Shown in pieces: positions 27,518 through 37,309 of a stretch of DNA of 64,000 nucleotides. This DNA is from Stappia sp. BW2. GTDB lineage: Bacteria; Pseudomonadota; Alphaproteobacteria; Rhizobiales; Stappiaceae. The first letter of the stretch is position 1, and the number at the start of each line of letters is the position of its first letter. The notes under the pieces were generated by a model. That model had not been told where the DNA came from. It was given only the letters and a program-made list of their open reading frames with translations, and did no database searches. The position numbers and the translations under genes were made by a program. The DNA is taken from the NCBI RefSeq assembly GCF_008107695.1, contig NZ_VIRG01000060.1, positions 124,001-188,000 of the forward strand. The letters are read 5' to 3'.

Positions 27518-28635
27518 CAGTTGTTCGCCGTATCAAGCGGCATCACATAGATGCCATCAGCCTCGATAGGCAGCCATTCGTGATAATAGGCCTTGATCTC
27601 GGCAGCCGGATCGACGTCCGCAAAGGCCTCCGGGTAGAGCAGCTTGGCGATGTACCGGGAATAGATGAAATCGGACAGCGTCCGAGCGCCGCCGTGATAG
27701 ATGGCGTGGACGTCGCCGTTCTTCACGGCCGGAAGATCGGACCAGCCCGAACGCGTCAGATAGGCACGCATCCGCTCCTGGGCCAGGTCTTCATCCGCCC
27801 CGAATCCGACGATCACAGCAGCGGGTTTGTTGAGCCACTCCGAGCCGGCCAGAAGGATGATGTCAGGCTGCTGGCCGATGACATATTCCGGGTTCAGCGG
27901 GCCCCAGTTCTCGACCTGCCCCTTGGCAATGTTGATGCCCCCGAGGTTTTCGATAACCGCGCCCCACATGCCGTTGCCGTAGCTGTTGCCAATCGCATCC
28001 GGGCCATTCTGGGCGAGCTCTACATAGACCTTCTTGTCGGAGGGGCCGGCTTCCTGAACGCGCGCCCTGGTGTCTTCATAACGTGCCTTGTAAAGCTCAG
28101 CGAGCTTCTCGGCACGGTCTTCCGTTCCCATCAACTTGCCCAGGGCAAGCGTGGAGGCAACATGCCGCTCCAGGGTTTGGGCATTGTAGTCGACGACGAC
28201 AACGGGGATCCCGGCGTTTTCGAACTGATTGACCTTTTCGCCAAGCGAATTCCAGGACCACGCTGCCAGAATGACGAGGTCCGGCTTGAGAGAAATAATC
28301 TTTTCGATCGAGAAAGTACCGGTCTCGGTATCGCCAACATCGGGAATGTCGGCAATTTCCGGGATCGCCTTGAGATAGGCCTCAAACTGCTTGGGACGCC
28401 AATCCTTCCAGGGCGACAGGGAAAGACCGACCACCTTGTCCATGGCACCTGGACCGGCGATGGCGTTGAAGTCTTCATAGTAGAAGCTGAGGATCACCTT
28501 TTTGGCGGGTTCCGGCAGCGTCACCGTGCGACCGAGAACGTCGACGGCACTGACGTCCGCTTGTGCGGCGGTAACAATCGAAAAAAGGGCAAAAAGCGCG
28601 ATGCTTATGGCCCGGGGGATGGAACGCAAGCGCAT
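27517..28635 (-). CDS. FecB/BtuF-type ABC substrate-binding protein
   Basis: A 372-residue periplasmic binding protein with a signal peptide (MRLRSIPRAIS, hydrophobic core, cleavage near AQAD). The mature start VDVLGRTVTLPEPAKKVIL is the class III binding-protein pattern used for iron chelates, haem and cobalamin, followed by KIISLKPDLVILAAWSWN. The stop overlaps the permease start by one base (TGATG). GGAG precedes the start. Ligand specificity is not readable from sequence, but the B12-box-like leader upstream points to a corrinoid or cobalt compound; iron remains possible. Confidence 0.85.
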   Translation of the reverse strand: MRLRSIPRAISIALFALFSIVTAAQADVSAVDVLGRTVTLPEPAKKVILSFYYEDFNAIAGPGAMDKVVGLSLSPWKDWRPKQFEAYLKAIPEIADIPDVGDTETGTFSIEKIISLKPDLVILAAWSWNSLGEKVNQFENAGIPVVVVDYNAQTLERHVASTLALGKLMGTEDRAEKLAELYKARYEDTRARVQEAGPSDKKVYVELAQNGPDAIGNSYGNGMWGAVIENLGGINIAKGQVENWGPLNPEYVIGQQPDIILLAGSEWLNKPAAVIVGFGADEDLAQERMRAYLTRSGWSDLPAVKNGDVHAIYHGGARTLSDFIYSRYIAKLLYPEAFADVDPAAEIKAYYHEWLPIEADGIYVMPLDTANN

Positions 28636-28658
28636 TCATAGTCTCCATGCTTGGATGG

Positions 28659-28794
28659 CCCTGCAAGTCCTTTGCAGGGTCCAGGGAAGGGGGATGGTTC
28701 GGGAGGCTTCCTGGCTCGGAAAACTTGACTGCACCTGATTGACGCAAGCCCATCAGCCAGCTGTACGGCTGGTGTTCCGAAGCGCCCGGGCACC
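28659..28794 (-). ncRNA. Cobalamin-riboswitch-like leader of the ABC operon (compact variant)
   Basis: Read on the minus strand, AGCCAGGAAGCCTCCC (28716-28701) matches the B12 box AGCCAGGAGACCTGCC at 13 of 16 positions. Upstream of it come a CCAG-to-CTGG stem and CTGATGGGCTTGCGTCAA, resembling the CTGACGCGCAGCGGTAA core of the btuB riboswitch. The long peripheral stems and the GCTGCCCCCGC core of the canonical class are missing, so this is a compact or divergent member. A perfect CCCTGCAA/TTGCAGGG hairpin (28659-28679) between the box and the gene start could be the expression platform. The call is by eye only. Confidence 0.5.
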
Positions 28795-28987
28795 AGAGCG
28801 AACGGCTGCACAACAGAGCTCAGGGGGCAGTTTACCGGTTCGGGATTTGCGCCGCGCCGCTTGCACCCGGCAAGCCATGCCAATCGGCAGGGCTCAAAGG
28901 CAGCGGATCATGGCTTTGCAGGCGCTGACGGGTGGCCGAATGGCAATCCGTTTTCCTGACCGAACGGGTGTTTTCCGAAAGAGAATG

Positions 28988-29413
28988 TCAGGCGCCGATC
29001 GGCGGCGCCCGGGCGCCGAGCGGCCGGGAGTGTCTCTGCCCGATGGGAGCGTCCGAAACCGTGATGAGACGCCCATGCAACACAGGGTCGAGACTGGAGT
29101 CAAATACGAAGAACGGCTGATTGGGGGCAATATGAAGGGTGGCGAAGACACAAGGATGCGACGAGCTTGAACCCGTGCCGTCCGGAGCCTTATCACTCTG
29201 ACTCAGCGCATTCCCGTCCTTGTCGACAAGGACGGTGAGGGAACCTTGCCCCGTACAAATGACGATCGGATAGGCACTTGCTGCGTTCTGACCCGGCATC
29301 GTCCCGACCGGCACCAGAGCGGCAAGAAACACGCCGAGCGCCAAAAGCCAGGTAATGGCCCTTTGCCCGGGCGATCTAGCCCATTTTGATGTCCAGGTCT
29401 GCTTGCGAGTCAC
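28988..29413 (-). CDS. DUF2946-family small membrane-anchored protein
   Basis: A protein of about 141 residues read from a GTG at 29411-29413; a longer frame extends upstream to 29620 but its extra part does not look coding. It has one transmembrane segment (ITWLLALGVFLAALVPVG) followed by YPIVICTGQG and SSHPCVFATLHIAP, the ICT...HPC pattern of the DUF2946 family. These proteins are often found near metal or corrinoid uptake genes, and this one lies just upstream of the riboswitch-led ABC operon in the same direction. Function unknown; start uncertain. Confidence 0.6.
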   Translation of the reverse strand: MTRKQTWTSKWARSPGQRAITWLLALGVFLAALVPVGTMPGQNAASAYPIVICTGQGSLTVLVDKDGNALSQSDKAPDGTGSSSSHPCVFATLHIAPNQPFFVFDSSLDPVLHGRLITVSDAPIGQRHSRPLGARAPPIGA

Positions 29414-29741
29414 TTTTGGCCCCGATCCGAGTGCCCTTCCTAAACACCCTTTTGAATTGCTTTCAACGCTGCGGTTCCACCTGTGACAATCTGTCAACTC
29501 AAGATTGTTTCCCGTCCTTCTGTGAGACCGTCTGATTGGCATCAGCAGGAAGGGCCCAAACTGGGGGCTCGTCACCTCGTCTGGCGGAGGCCGTTTCCGG
29601 CGTGGTGCAGAAAGGCCCACAAGGGTTCATCAAACTGTGATTTGATATCATTACGGGAAGGGGGCCGTTTCGCCGCGCCTTCCGTATGGGTGGCTCAACC
29701 GAACGGCAGGAAGATTTTCCGGAAGCCAAAAAGGAGCCACC
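29414..29741. other. Divergent intergenic region upstream of phoX
   Basis: This gap of about 330 bases holds the promoters of the DUF2946 gene and phoX. AAGGAG at about 29730 is the phoX ribosome binding site. A partial Pho-box-like repeat at 29481 has ten- rather than eleven-base spacing and was not accepted. I see no other structure. Confidence 0.45.
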
Positions 29742-31643
29742 ATGACAGGAAATCGCCAACCCGACCTTTCCGATCTGTCGTTCGACGAACTGGACGAACA
29801 CAATTTCCCGCGCGCAGAAGAAAACGAATTTGACCGTGTTGTCGAACGCGCGATTTCGCGCCGCGGCTTCCTGGGAGGCGTGCTGGCCTTTGGTTCAGGC
29901 GCGGCCGTCATGGGAACCGGGCTTTTGGACAGCACTTCGGCACTAGCCCAGTCGGCTTCCCGCTTCGCCTTCACGCCGATTGCGGCCCAGACTGACGGCA
30001 CCGTGCATGTGCCGGAAGGCTATGACTGGAAGCTGCTGGCCCGCTGGGGCGATCCCTATTTCTCCGGCGTCGATGCGTTCGATCCGGAAACCGGCGTCTC
30101 TCTGGAGGCTTCCGACAAGGTTTTCGGTGAAAACACCGACGGCATGGAGAGCTTTGTCTACAATGGTCACCAGCTCCTGGCCATCAACCACGAATACGTC
30201 AATCCGAAGGTCAATCTGCCGCTGACCGGCGGCGAGACCAAGACTGCTGAGGATGCGCTGAAACTGCAGAACATGCAGGGTGTCTCGGTCATCGAGATCG
30301 CGGAAGACGAAGCAGGTTGGTCGATCGTGGTCGACAGCCCGTTCAACCGTCGCATTCATCAGAACACGCCGATGAAGATCTCCGGTCCGGCCGCTGGCCA
30401 CGACCTCTTGAAGACCGAAGCCGATCCGTCCGGAACGTCGTCTCTCGGCACCATGAACAACTGCGGCTCGGGCAAGACGCCCTGGGGCACCTATCTGACC
30501 TGCGAAGAGAACTTCAACACCTACTTCGGCACCACCGAAGCTTCACAGGACCCGAAATCGATTGAGCGTCCCTTCGGTTACGACCGCTACGGCATCGCCA
30601 ACGAGGGCCGCTACGGCTACGAGAAATTCGACCCGCGGTTCGATTTCTCGAAAAACCCGAACGAGCCGAACCGCTTCGGCTGGATTATTGAGATCGATCC
30701 GACCAACCCGGACAGCACGCCTGTCAAGCGCACCGCTCTCGGCCGTTTCAAGCATGAGAATGCCGAAGTCGTCCTCTCTCGCGACGGACGCGTGGTCGTC
30801 TACCTGGGCGACGACGAACGCGGCGAGTTCCTCTACAAGTTCGTCTCCAACGGCATCTACGTTCCGGGCGGCCCGACTGACGGTCTGCTGGACGACGGCA
30901 CGCTGTACGTTGCGAAGTTCAACGACGACCAGTCGGGTGAGTGGCTGGCCCTGACGCCGGAAACCACCGGTATGCCGCTTGCCGAAATCCTCGTCTATTC
31001 GCGCATCGCCGCCTCCAAGGTCGGTGCGACAACCATGGACAGACCGGAATGGGTTGCCGCCAACCCACATGCGGTTGAAGTCTACTGCTGCCTCACCAAC
31101 AACAAGAACCGTGGCGTCAAGACGAATGCGGGTGGTGACGAGACGCCGGTCGGCGGTCCGAACCCGCGCGAGACCAACAAGTACGGTCAGATCGTTCGCT
31201 GGTTCCCGCATGGCGACGACCATGCCGCCCAGACTTTCGATTGGGACCTCTACGTGATGGCCGGCAACCCGACCGTTCACAAGGATGCCTATGCCGGTTC
31301 GGAAAACGTGAACGAGGGCAACCTCTTCAACTCTCCGGACGGGATGGCTTTCGACACGAGCGGCATCGTCTGGATCCAGACCGACGGCGACGACAGCAAC
31401 GAGGGCGACTTCGCCGGCATGGGTAACAACCAGATGCTGGCTGGCGACCCGGTCACCGGCGAGATCGCACGCTTCCTGACCGGCCCGAATGGCTGTGAAG
31501 TGACCGGTCTTTGCTGGTCGGCCGACCGGCGTACAATGTTCGTCGGCATCCAGCACCCGGGCTCCAACTGGCCGGACGGCGGCAAGCTGACACGCTCCTC
31601 GGTGATCGCGATCAAGCGTTCGGACAACGGCCTGGTCGGCTGA
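29742..31643 (+). CDS. phoX: PhoX-family phosphatase (DUF839), Tat-exported
   Basis: A 633-residue protein with a twin-arginine signal, SRRGFLGG, at about residues 39-46 followed by a hydrophobic stretch and AQSAS. The mature part carries PhoX signatures: VYNGHQLLAINHEYVNP, NNCGSGKTPWGTYLTCEEN and LGRFKHENAEV. PhoX enzymes are calcium- and iron-dependent phosphomonoesterases of the periplasm used to gain phosphate from organic esters, common in marine bacteria. It stands alone and is followed by a strong terminator. PhoB control is expected from the family but no convincing Pho box was found. Confidence 0.85.
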   Translation: MTGNRQPDLSDLSFDELDEHNFPRAEENEFDRVVERAISRRGFLGGVLAFGSGAAVMGTGLLDSTSALAQSASRFAFTPIAAQTDGTVHVPEGYDWKLLARWGDPYFSGVDAFDPETGVSLEASDKVFGENTDGMESFVYNGHQLLAINHEYVNPKVNLPLTGGETKTAEDALKLQNMQGVSVIEIAEDEAGWSIVVDSPFNRRIHQNTPMKISGPAAGHDLLKTEADPSGTSSLGTMNNCGSGKTPWGTYLTCEENFNTYFGTTEASQDPKSIERPFGYDRYGIANEGRYGYEKFDPRFDFSKNPNEPNRFGWIIEIDPTNPDSTPVKRTALGRFKHENAEVVLSRDGRVVVYLGDDERGEFLYKFVSNGIYVPGGPTDGLLDDGTLYVAKFNDDQSGEWLALTPETTGMPLAEILVYSRIAASKVGATTMDRPEWVAANPHAVEVYCCLTNNKNRGVKTNAGGDETPVGGPNPRETNKYGQIVRWFPHGDDHAAQTFDWDLYVMAGNPTVHKDAYAGSENVNEGNLFNSPDGMAFDTSGIVWIQTDGDDSNEGDFAGMGNNQMLAGDPVTGEIARFLTGPNGCEVTGLCWSADRRTMFVGIQHPGSNWPDGGKLTRSSVIAIKRSDNGLVG

Positions 31644-31656
31644 CGCTACACACAGA

Positions 31657-31687
31657 TGCCTCCGGACCGGTGTCCGGAGGCATTTCC
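31657..31687 (+). terminator. Terminator of phoX
   Basis: TGCCTCCGGAC (31657-31667) and GTCCGGAGGCA (31672-31682) form an 11-base perfect stem with a CGGT loop, followed by TTTCC. It lies 14 bases after the phoX stop. Confidence 0.8.
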
Positions 31688-31727
31688 ACAAGGGTGCCAG
31701 GTCTTTCGAAGTATGAAAGCTCAGGCC

Positions 31728-32729
<1,002 letters not shown>

Positions 32730-34880
32730 CTAAAGCGAGCAGGAGACGCAGCCCTGCACTTCCGTGCCCTCAAGGGCCATCTGGCGCAGACGAATGTAGT
32801 AGATGGTCTTGATGCCCTTCTTCCAGGCGTAGATCTGGGCGCGGTTGACGTCCCGCGTTGTTGCGCTGTCGCGGAAGAAAAGCGTCAGGGACAGGCCCTG
32901 ATCGACATGCTCGGTTGCGGCCGCATAAGTATCGATGATCTTTTCCGGGCCGATCTCATAGGCGTCCCGGTAGAACTCGAGATTGTCGTTGGTCATGAAG
33001 GCCGCCGGATAATAGACCCGGCCGATCTTGCCTTCCTTGCGGATCTCGATCTTCGAGACGATGGGGTGGATGGAGGATGTGGCGTTGTTGATGTAGCTGA
33101 TCGAGCCCGTGGGCGGAACGGCCTGGAGATTGCGGTTGTAGAGACCGTCCCTCATGACGTCCTCCTTCAGCGCCTGCCAGTCGGCCCTGGTGGGAATAGC
33201 GATGCCTGCCACCTCAAAGAGTTGCCTCACCTGTTCGGTTTTCGGCTCCCACGTGCGCGCGGTGTATTTGTCGAAGAAGGAACCGTCAGCATATCTGCTC
33301 GTTTCGAAGCCCTTGAAGCTTCTGCCACGTTCGCGCGCTAGAGCGTTGGACGCGCGAATGCAGTGATAGGCGACCGTGCAGAAATACATGCTGGTGAAGT
33401 CGACGCCTTCATCCGAACCGTAGTGAATGCGTTCGCGGGCAAGATAGCCGTGAAGGTTCATCTGTCCGAGACCGATGGCATGGCTTTCGTCGTTGCCCCG
33501 GCGCACGGAGGGCACGCTGTCGATGGCGCTCATGTCCGAGACGGCTGTCAGGGCGCGGACCGCCGTTTCCACGGTCGCGCCCAGGTCGCCGCCGTCCATC
33601 GCCTTGGCGATGTTGAGAGAGCCGAGATTGCAGGAAATATCCGTCCCCAGATGGCTGTAGGAGAGATCGTCGTTGAACTCGGATGCCTCATTGACCTGCA
33701 GGATCTCCGAGCAAAGGTTCGACATGTTGATGCGGCCGTCGACCGGATTGGCCCGGTTGGCGGTGTCCTCGAAAAGGACGTAAGGGTAGCCGCTCTCGAA
33801 CTGGATCTCGGCGATGGTCTGGAAGAAACTGCGCGCCCGGATCTTCTTCTTGCGGATGCGCGGGTCATCGATCATCTCGCGGTATTTTTCCGTAACGGAA
33901 ATCTGCGAGAACGGCTTGCCGTAGACGCGCTCCACATCGTGAGGCGAGAACAGGTACATGTCGTCATCCTCCTTCGCCAGTTCGAAGGTGATGTCCGGGA
34001 TAACGACGCCGAGGGACAGGGTCTTGATGCGGATCTTCTCGTCCGCGTTCTCGCGCTTCGTGTCGAGGAAGCTCAGGATGTCCGGGTGATGGGCGTTGAG
34101 ATAGACCGCGCCCGCACCCTGGCGCGCACCGAGCTGATTGGCATAGGAGAAGCTGTCTTCCAGAAGCTTCATCACGGGAATGACGCCGGACGACTGGTTC
34201 TCGATCCCCTTGATGGGGGCTCCGGCCTCCCGGATGTTTGTCAGTAGCAGCGCCACGCCGCCGCCGCGCTTGGAAAGCTGCAACGCGGAATTGATGCCCC
34301 GCCCGATCGATTCCATGTTGTCTTCAAGACGCAGCAGAAAACACGAGATCAGCTCGCCGCGTTGCTTCTTGCCAGCGTTGAGAAAGGTCGGTGTCGCCGG
34401 CTGGAACCGGCCGGAAATGATCTCGTCCATCAGCCGCATGGCAAGGTCCTCGTCACCGGCGGCCAGCGTCAGCGAGACCATCACCACCCGATCCTCGAAA
34501 CGCTCCAGATAGCGCTTGCCGTCAAAGGTTTTGAGCGTGTAGCTGGTGTAATACTTGAAGGCGCCGAGAAAGGCCGGAAAACGGAACTTCCGGGCATAGG
34601 CCGCTTCGAAGATCGCCTTGACGAAGGCTGGATCGTATTGTTCCAGCACTTCGCGTTCGTAGTAACCTTCACGCACCAGATAGCCGAGTTTCTCCTCCAG
34701 AGAGTGGAAGAACACCGTGTTCTGGTTGACGTGCTGAAGGAAATACTGGCGCGCGGCCTGCCGGTCGGCGTCGAACTGGATCCTGCCGTCGGCGTCGTAG
34801 AGGTTCAGCATCGCATTGAGCGCGTGGTAGTCGAGATTAGCTGCCGGGTTTGCCGGACGTTCTAGGACTGTCGTTTCCAA
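32730..34880 (-). CDS. nrdE: Class Ib ribonucleotide reductase alpha subunit
   Basis: The catalytic subunit, about 716 residues. Family marks include [17 protein letters not shown] near the start, [20 protein letters not shown] with the active-site cysteine, NLCSEILQ with the radical cysteine, and the C-terminal CVSCSL redox pair that NrdH reduces. No ATG precedes the conserved N-terminus; the best start is the TTG at 34878-34880, which overlaps the end of nrdI by 19 bases, so translation is probably coupled. The exact start is uncertain. A longer frame to 34964 has an unlikely Arg-rich extension. Confidence 0.93.
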   Translation of the reverse strand: METTVLERPANPAANLDYHALNAMLNLYDADGRIQFDADRQAARQYFLQHVNQNTVFFHSLEEKLGYLVREGYYEREVLEQYDPAFVKAIFEAAYARKFRFPAFLGAFKYYTSYTLKTFDGKRYLERFEDRVVMVSLTLAAGDEDLAMRLMDEIISGRFQPATPTFLNAGKKQRGELISCFLLRLEDNMESIGRGINSALQLSKRGGGVALLLTNIREAGAPIKGIENQSSGVIPVMKLLEDSFSYANQLGARQGAGAVYLNAHHPDILSFLDTKRENADEKIRIKTLSLGVVIPDITFELAKEDDDMYLFSPHDVERVYGKPFSQISVTEKYREMIDDPRIRKKKIRARSFFQTIAEIQFESGYPYVLFEDTANRANPVDGRINMSNLCSEILQVNEASEFNDDLSYSHLGTDISCNLGSLNIAKAMDGGDLGATVETAVRALTAVSDMSAIDSVPSVRRGNDESHAIGLGQMNLHGYLARERIHYGSDEGVDFTSMYFCTVAYHCIRASNALARERGRSFKGFETSRYADGSFFDKYTARTWEPKTEQVRQLFEVAGIAIPTRADWQALKEDVMRDGLYNRNLQAVPPTGSISYINNATSSIHPIVSKIEIRKEGKIGRVYYPAAFMTNDNLEFYRDAYEIGPEKIIDTYAAATEHVDQGLSLTLFFRDSATTRDVNRAQIYAWKKGIKTIYYIRLRQMALEGTEVQGCVSCSL

Positions 34881-35266
34881 AATTCTGTCATCCCGTGTTG
34901 GACGCGGTAGAGGTCGGTGTCGGTTCCGGCAAGCTCGAAACGGTAGAGCAGCGGAACGCCGCATTTTTTCGACACGACATCTCCGGCATAGGCAAAGAAG
35001 GGCCCGAAGTTGCGATTGCCGGAGGCAATCACACCTTTGAGGAAAGAGCGGTTCGCGGCATCGTTGAGAAACCGGATCACCTGGCCTGGCACAGCACCCC
35101 GGCCTTCGCCGTCCGAATAGGTCGGCAGCACCAGAACGTAGGGCTGCCGGATTATCGGCAACGCTTCCGTCTTGTTGCGCGGAATACGGACCGCCGGAGT
35201 CTTCAGCTTGTCGATGAACCGATGCGTGTTGCCGGAAGCGCTGGAGAAATAGACGAGTGTGCCCAT
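34862..35266 (-). CDS. nrdI: Flavodoxin-like activator of class Ib ribonucleotide reductase
   Basis: A 134-residue Nrd[18 protein letters not shown] at the N-terminus is the FMN phosphate loop, and [16 protein letters not shown] is the family signature. It supplies the oxidant that assembles the dimanganese radical cofactor of NrdF. It lies 21 bases downstream of nrdH and overlaps nrdE. The ribosome binding site is weak (GATGAA). Confidence 0.93.
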   Translation of the reverse strand: MGTLVYFSSASGNTHRFIDKLKTPAVRIPRNKTEALPIIRQPYVLVLPTYSDGEGRGAVPGQVIRFLNDAANRSFLKGVIASGNRNFGPFFAYAGDVVSKKCGVPLLYRFELAGTDTDLYRVQHGMTEFWKRQS

Positions 35267-35287
35267 TTCATCGGCACCGCGCCGGGA

Positions 35288-35509
35288 TCAGCCGAGCGCC
35301 GCGATCTTGTCCGGTCGGAAGCCGGCCCAGTGCTCGCCCATTGCTTCCACCACCGGCACTTGCCGGTAGCCGAGCGATTGCACGTGCTCAAAGGCTTCCG
35401 AATTTTCGCTCAGGTCGATAATTGTGTAATCGACGCCGCGCTGATCGAGCGCGCGGTAGGTCGCATTGCATTGAACGCAGGAAGGCTTGCTGTAAACAGT
35501 GACGGTCAT
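35288..35509 (-). CDS. nrdH: Glutaredoxin-like NrdH redoxin
   Basis: A 73-residue redoxin with the active site CVQC at residues 11-14, GYRQVPVV (cis-proline loop) and the C-terminal WAGFRPDKI, all typical of NrdH. It reduces NrdE. It is the first gene of the operon and lies 124 bases downstream of the riboswitch B12 box. The start ATG at 35507-35509 was chosen on family length; an in-frame extension to 35629 exists but was rejected. Confidence 0.93.
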   Translation of the reverse strand: MTVTVYSKPSCVQCNATYRALDQRGVDYTIIDLSENSEAFEHVQSLGYRQVPVVEAMGEHWAGFRPDKIAALG

Positions 35510-35633
35510 GTCTCTTGCACCCCGAAGAACGTGTTCTTGATGATGGACGGCAGGAAGCACGAGACAGCATGAGCACGACCTCACGCAATCAAGCGTCGCC
35601 CGGACCCGCCGTCCGCTGACGTTGTTCATTCAA

Positions 35634-35810
35634 GGCAGGTCTCCTGGCTCACGGGTCAACGCCCTGTCATCCACCTTCCCGGGATCTCCCAGTGGTTTTA
35701 CGGATGACGGCTCGCCGTTTACAGTTGCGGGGGCAGCGCCGGATTTGCCTCTTTGGATGAGGCGCACCGGCTTCCCTCTTAGCCGGCAATTCCAAAGGAA
35801 TCACCGGACC
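35634..35810 (-). ncRNA. Cobalamin (AdoCbl) riboswitch controlling nrdHIEF
   Basis: On the minus strand all canonical elements are present in order: GAGGGAAGCCGGTGCGC (35777-35761), GCTGCCCCCGCAACTGTAA (35737-35719), CCACTGGG (35695-35688), GGGAAGGTGGATGACAGGGC (35680-35661) and a perfect B12 box AGCCAGGAGACCTGCC (35649-35634). The downstream leader contains GGACGGC and GCCGTCC, which could pair as part of the expression platform. Cobalamin should shut off this B12-independent reductase, presumably when a B12-dependent class II enzyme can replace it. Confidence 0.95.
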
Positions 35811-35823
35811 CTGAATACTAGAT

Positions 35824-35851
35824 ACAGTATGAGGTGCGATCACTAAGTCAA
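35824..35851 (-). promoter_or_regulatory. Predicted housekeeping promoter of the riboswitch-nrdHIEF transcript
   Basis: On the minus strand TTGACT (35851-35846) is separated by 16 bases from TACTGT (35829-35824). Transcription would begin near 35817, just before the first riboswitch stem at about 35810. Confidence 0.5.
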
Positions 35852-36150
35852 TATGAAGCGTCATGTCGACGGAATTTGAGTGGGGAAATATGGCGGGCAG
35901 ACATCTCTCCCCAATGTGTGTGGGGGGCGTCATATGAGACGTCCGGCAATTGCCTGGGTTTCGCAGTCGGTCATATTTTCGACGATGCAAACACCCGCCA
36001 TCGGTTTCAAACGTCGCTGTGTTTCGCATTGATTGGCCGAGATCGCTGCCTGGAAACAGACGCGTAGTGTTGCGATCATTTCCGGAAAATCCCAAGTACA
36101 GTCTAACTGCGGTCCATTAAGGTCGTGCGTTTTCAGGAGGAGAATTTCAA
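35852..36150. other. Intergenic region between the nrd promoter and the agmatinase gene
   Basis: About 300 bases without a gene; it should hold the agmatinase promoter. A strong AGGAGGAGA precedes the start at 36151. No repeat or palindrome stands out. Confidence 0.4.
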
Positions 36151-37203
36151 ATGGTGGACAAGGCGCATCTGGATGCCCTTCGAGAGAAGTATGGCAATGC
36201 GTCCGGCGGAGATATTTTTGACCCGCATTTTCAGGAAGTGGCCCGGTCTCAGTTCAGTGGTGGCGACAAGCGCAAATGGCCTTTCGCAGGCATCCCGAGC
36301 TTTCTGGATGCGCGGGCCTTTCCGGAGGCTCAGCACGCCGACGACTTCGGCGGTCTGGACATCGCCTTGCTCGGCGTGCCGATGGATCTGGGTGTAACCA
36401 ACCGCAACGGCACCCGCTTTGGCCCACGAGCCCTGCGCACCATCGAGCGTATCGGCCCATACGACCACGTGCTCAAGACCTCTCCGATGGGCAAGGCGAA
36501 AATCGCGGATATCGGCGACGTTCCCATGCTCAGCCGTTTTGATCTTGCCCAGTGTCACAAGGATATCGAGGACTTCTACCGCCGCCTTGTTGCTGCAGGT
36601 GTGCGTCCGCTAAGCGTCGGCGGTGACCATTCCATCACGGCGTCGATCCTCAAGGCTCTGGGAGAAAAGGAGCCCGTGGGGCTTATCCACATCGACGCCC
36701 ATTGCGATACCGCCGGTCCCTATGAAGGGGCCAAGTTCCAGCACGGTGGGCCGTTCCGCCTTGCGGTTCTGGACGGTGTGCTGGACCCGCGCCGAACGAT
36801 TCAGATCGGCATTCGCGGTCCAGCTGAATATCTCTGGGAGTTCTCTTATGAAAGCGGCATGACCGTGGTTCATGCCGAAGACGTGGGCGAAGCGAGCATG
36901 CCCCGGTTGATCGAAAAGGCGCGCAAGATCGTTGGCGACGGGCCGACATATGTCTCCTTCGATATCGACAGCGTAGATCCAGGCTTCGCCCCGGGAACGG
37001 GAACACCCGAGGTGGGCGGCCTGCAGCCAAGAGAAGTGCTGCAGATCCTGCGCGGCCTGAACGGGCTCAACATCATTGGCGGTGATGTGGTGGAAGTGGC
37101 GCCGCAATACGATCCGAGCACCAACACGGCTCAGATTGCAGCGCAAGTCCTGCACACGATCCTTTGCCTCATGGTGAACACCGGTCACTTTGAGCAGGGC
37201 TGA
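36151..37203 (+). CDS. speB: Ureohydrolase of the agmatinase/guanidinobutyrase family
   Basis: A 350-residue binuclear manganese hydrolase. Metal ligands are H160 (GGDHSI), D182, H184 and D186 (HIDAHCDT) and D271, D273 (FDIDSVDPGFAPGTG). It splits urea from a guanidino compound: agmatine giving putrescine, or 4-guanidinobutyrate giving GABA. The length and the N-terminal extension are more like guanidinobutyrase and guanidinopropionase than E. coli SpeB, so the symbol marks the family only. A LysR regulator follows and may control it. The many GABA and putrescine enzymes in the window make either substrate sensible. Confidence 0.83.
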   Translation: MVDKAHLDALREKYGNASGGDIFDPHFQEVARSQFSGGDKRKWPFAGIPSFLDARAFPEAQHADDFGGLDIALLGVPMDLGVTNRNGTRFGPRALRTIERIGPYDHVLKTSPMGKAKIADIGDVPMLSRFDLAQCHKDIEDFYRRLVAAGVRPLSVGGDHSITASILKALGEKEPVGLIHIDAHCDTAGPYEGAKFQHGGPFRLAVLDGVLDPRRTIQIGIRGPAEYLWEFSYESGMTVVHAEDVGEASMPRLIEKARKIVGDGPTYVSFDIDSVDPGFAPGTGTPEVGGLQPREVLQILRGLNGLNIIGGDVVEVAPQYDPSTNTAQIAAQVLHTILCLMVNTGHFEQG

Positions 37204-37235
37204 TAGCTGAGGCGATTATCGTCTTCTGTTCATCG

Positions 37236-37263
37236 AAGGCCCGCCCGCCATGGCGGGCCTTTG
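37236..37263 (+). terminator. Terminator of the ureohydrolase gene
   Basis: AAGGCCCGCC (37236-37245) and GGCGGGCCTT (37252-37261) form a ten-base stem with a CGCCAT loop, followed by TTGG. The following LysR gene therefore probably has its own promoter. Confidence 0.75.
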
Positions 37264-37309
37264 GCTATGCGGTGCCGGGGATTGCGGTCCCGGGCATTTA
37301 GTGCAACCT

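Noticed and set aside
29003..29018. A GC-rich perfect palindrome, GGCGCCCGGGCGCC with flanks
   Set aside because: It lies inside the C-terminal codons of the DUF2946 gene, has no T run, and such GC palindromes are common in this DNA.
28739..29170. A 143-codon plus-strand frame over the riboswitch-like leader and DUF2946 gene
   Set aside because: No ribosome binding site or family resemblance, and it overlaps better supported minus-strand features.
29481..29500. A Pho-box-like repeat, CTGTGACAAT CTGTCAACTC, upstream of phoX
   Set aside because: The two CTGT units are ten bases apart rather than eleven and the first unit is imperfect; it is also about 240 bases from the start. Suggestive because of phoX but not good enough.
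29414..29620. A longer form of the DUF2946 protein starting at 29620
   Set aside because: The additional 69 residues are Arg/Pro-rich and unlike the family, which begins shortly before the transmembrane segment.
34881..34964. A longer N-terminus for NrdE
   Set aside because: The extra residues are Arg/Pro-rich, lie inside nrdI in another frame and do not resemble NrdE.
35510..35629. An in-frame N-terminal extension of nrdH reaching the riboswitch
   Set aside because: NrdH proteins are about 75 residues; the extension is Cys/Arg-rich, has no ribosome binding site and would overlap the riboswitch expression platform.
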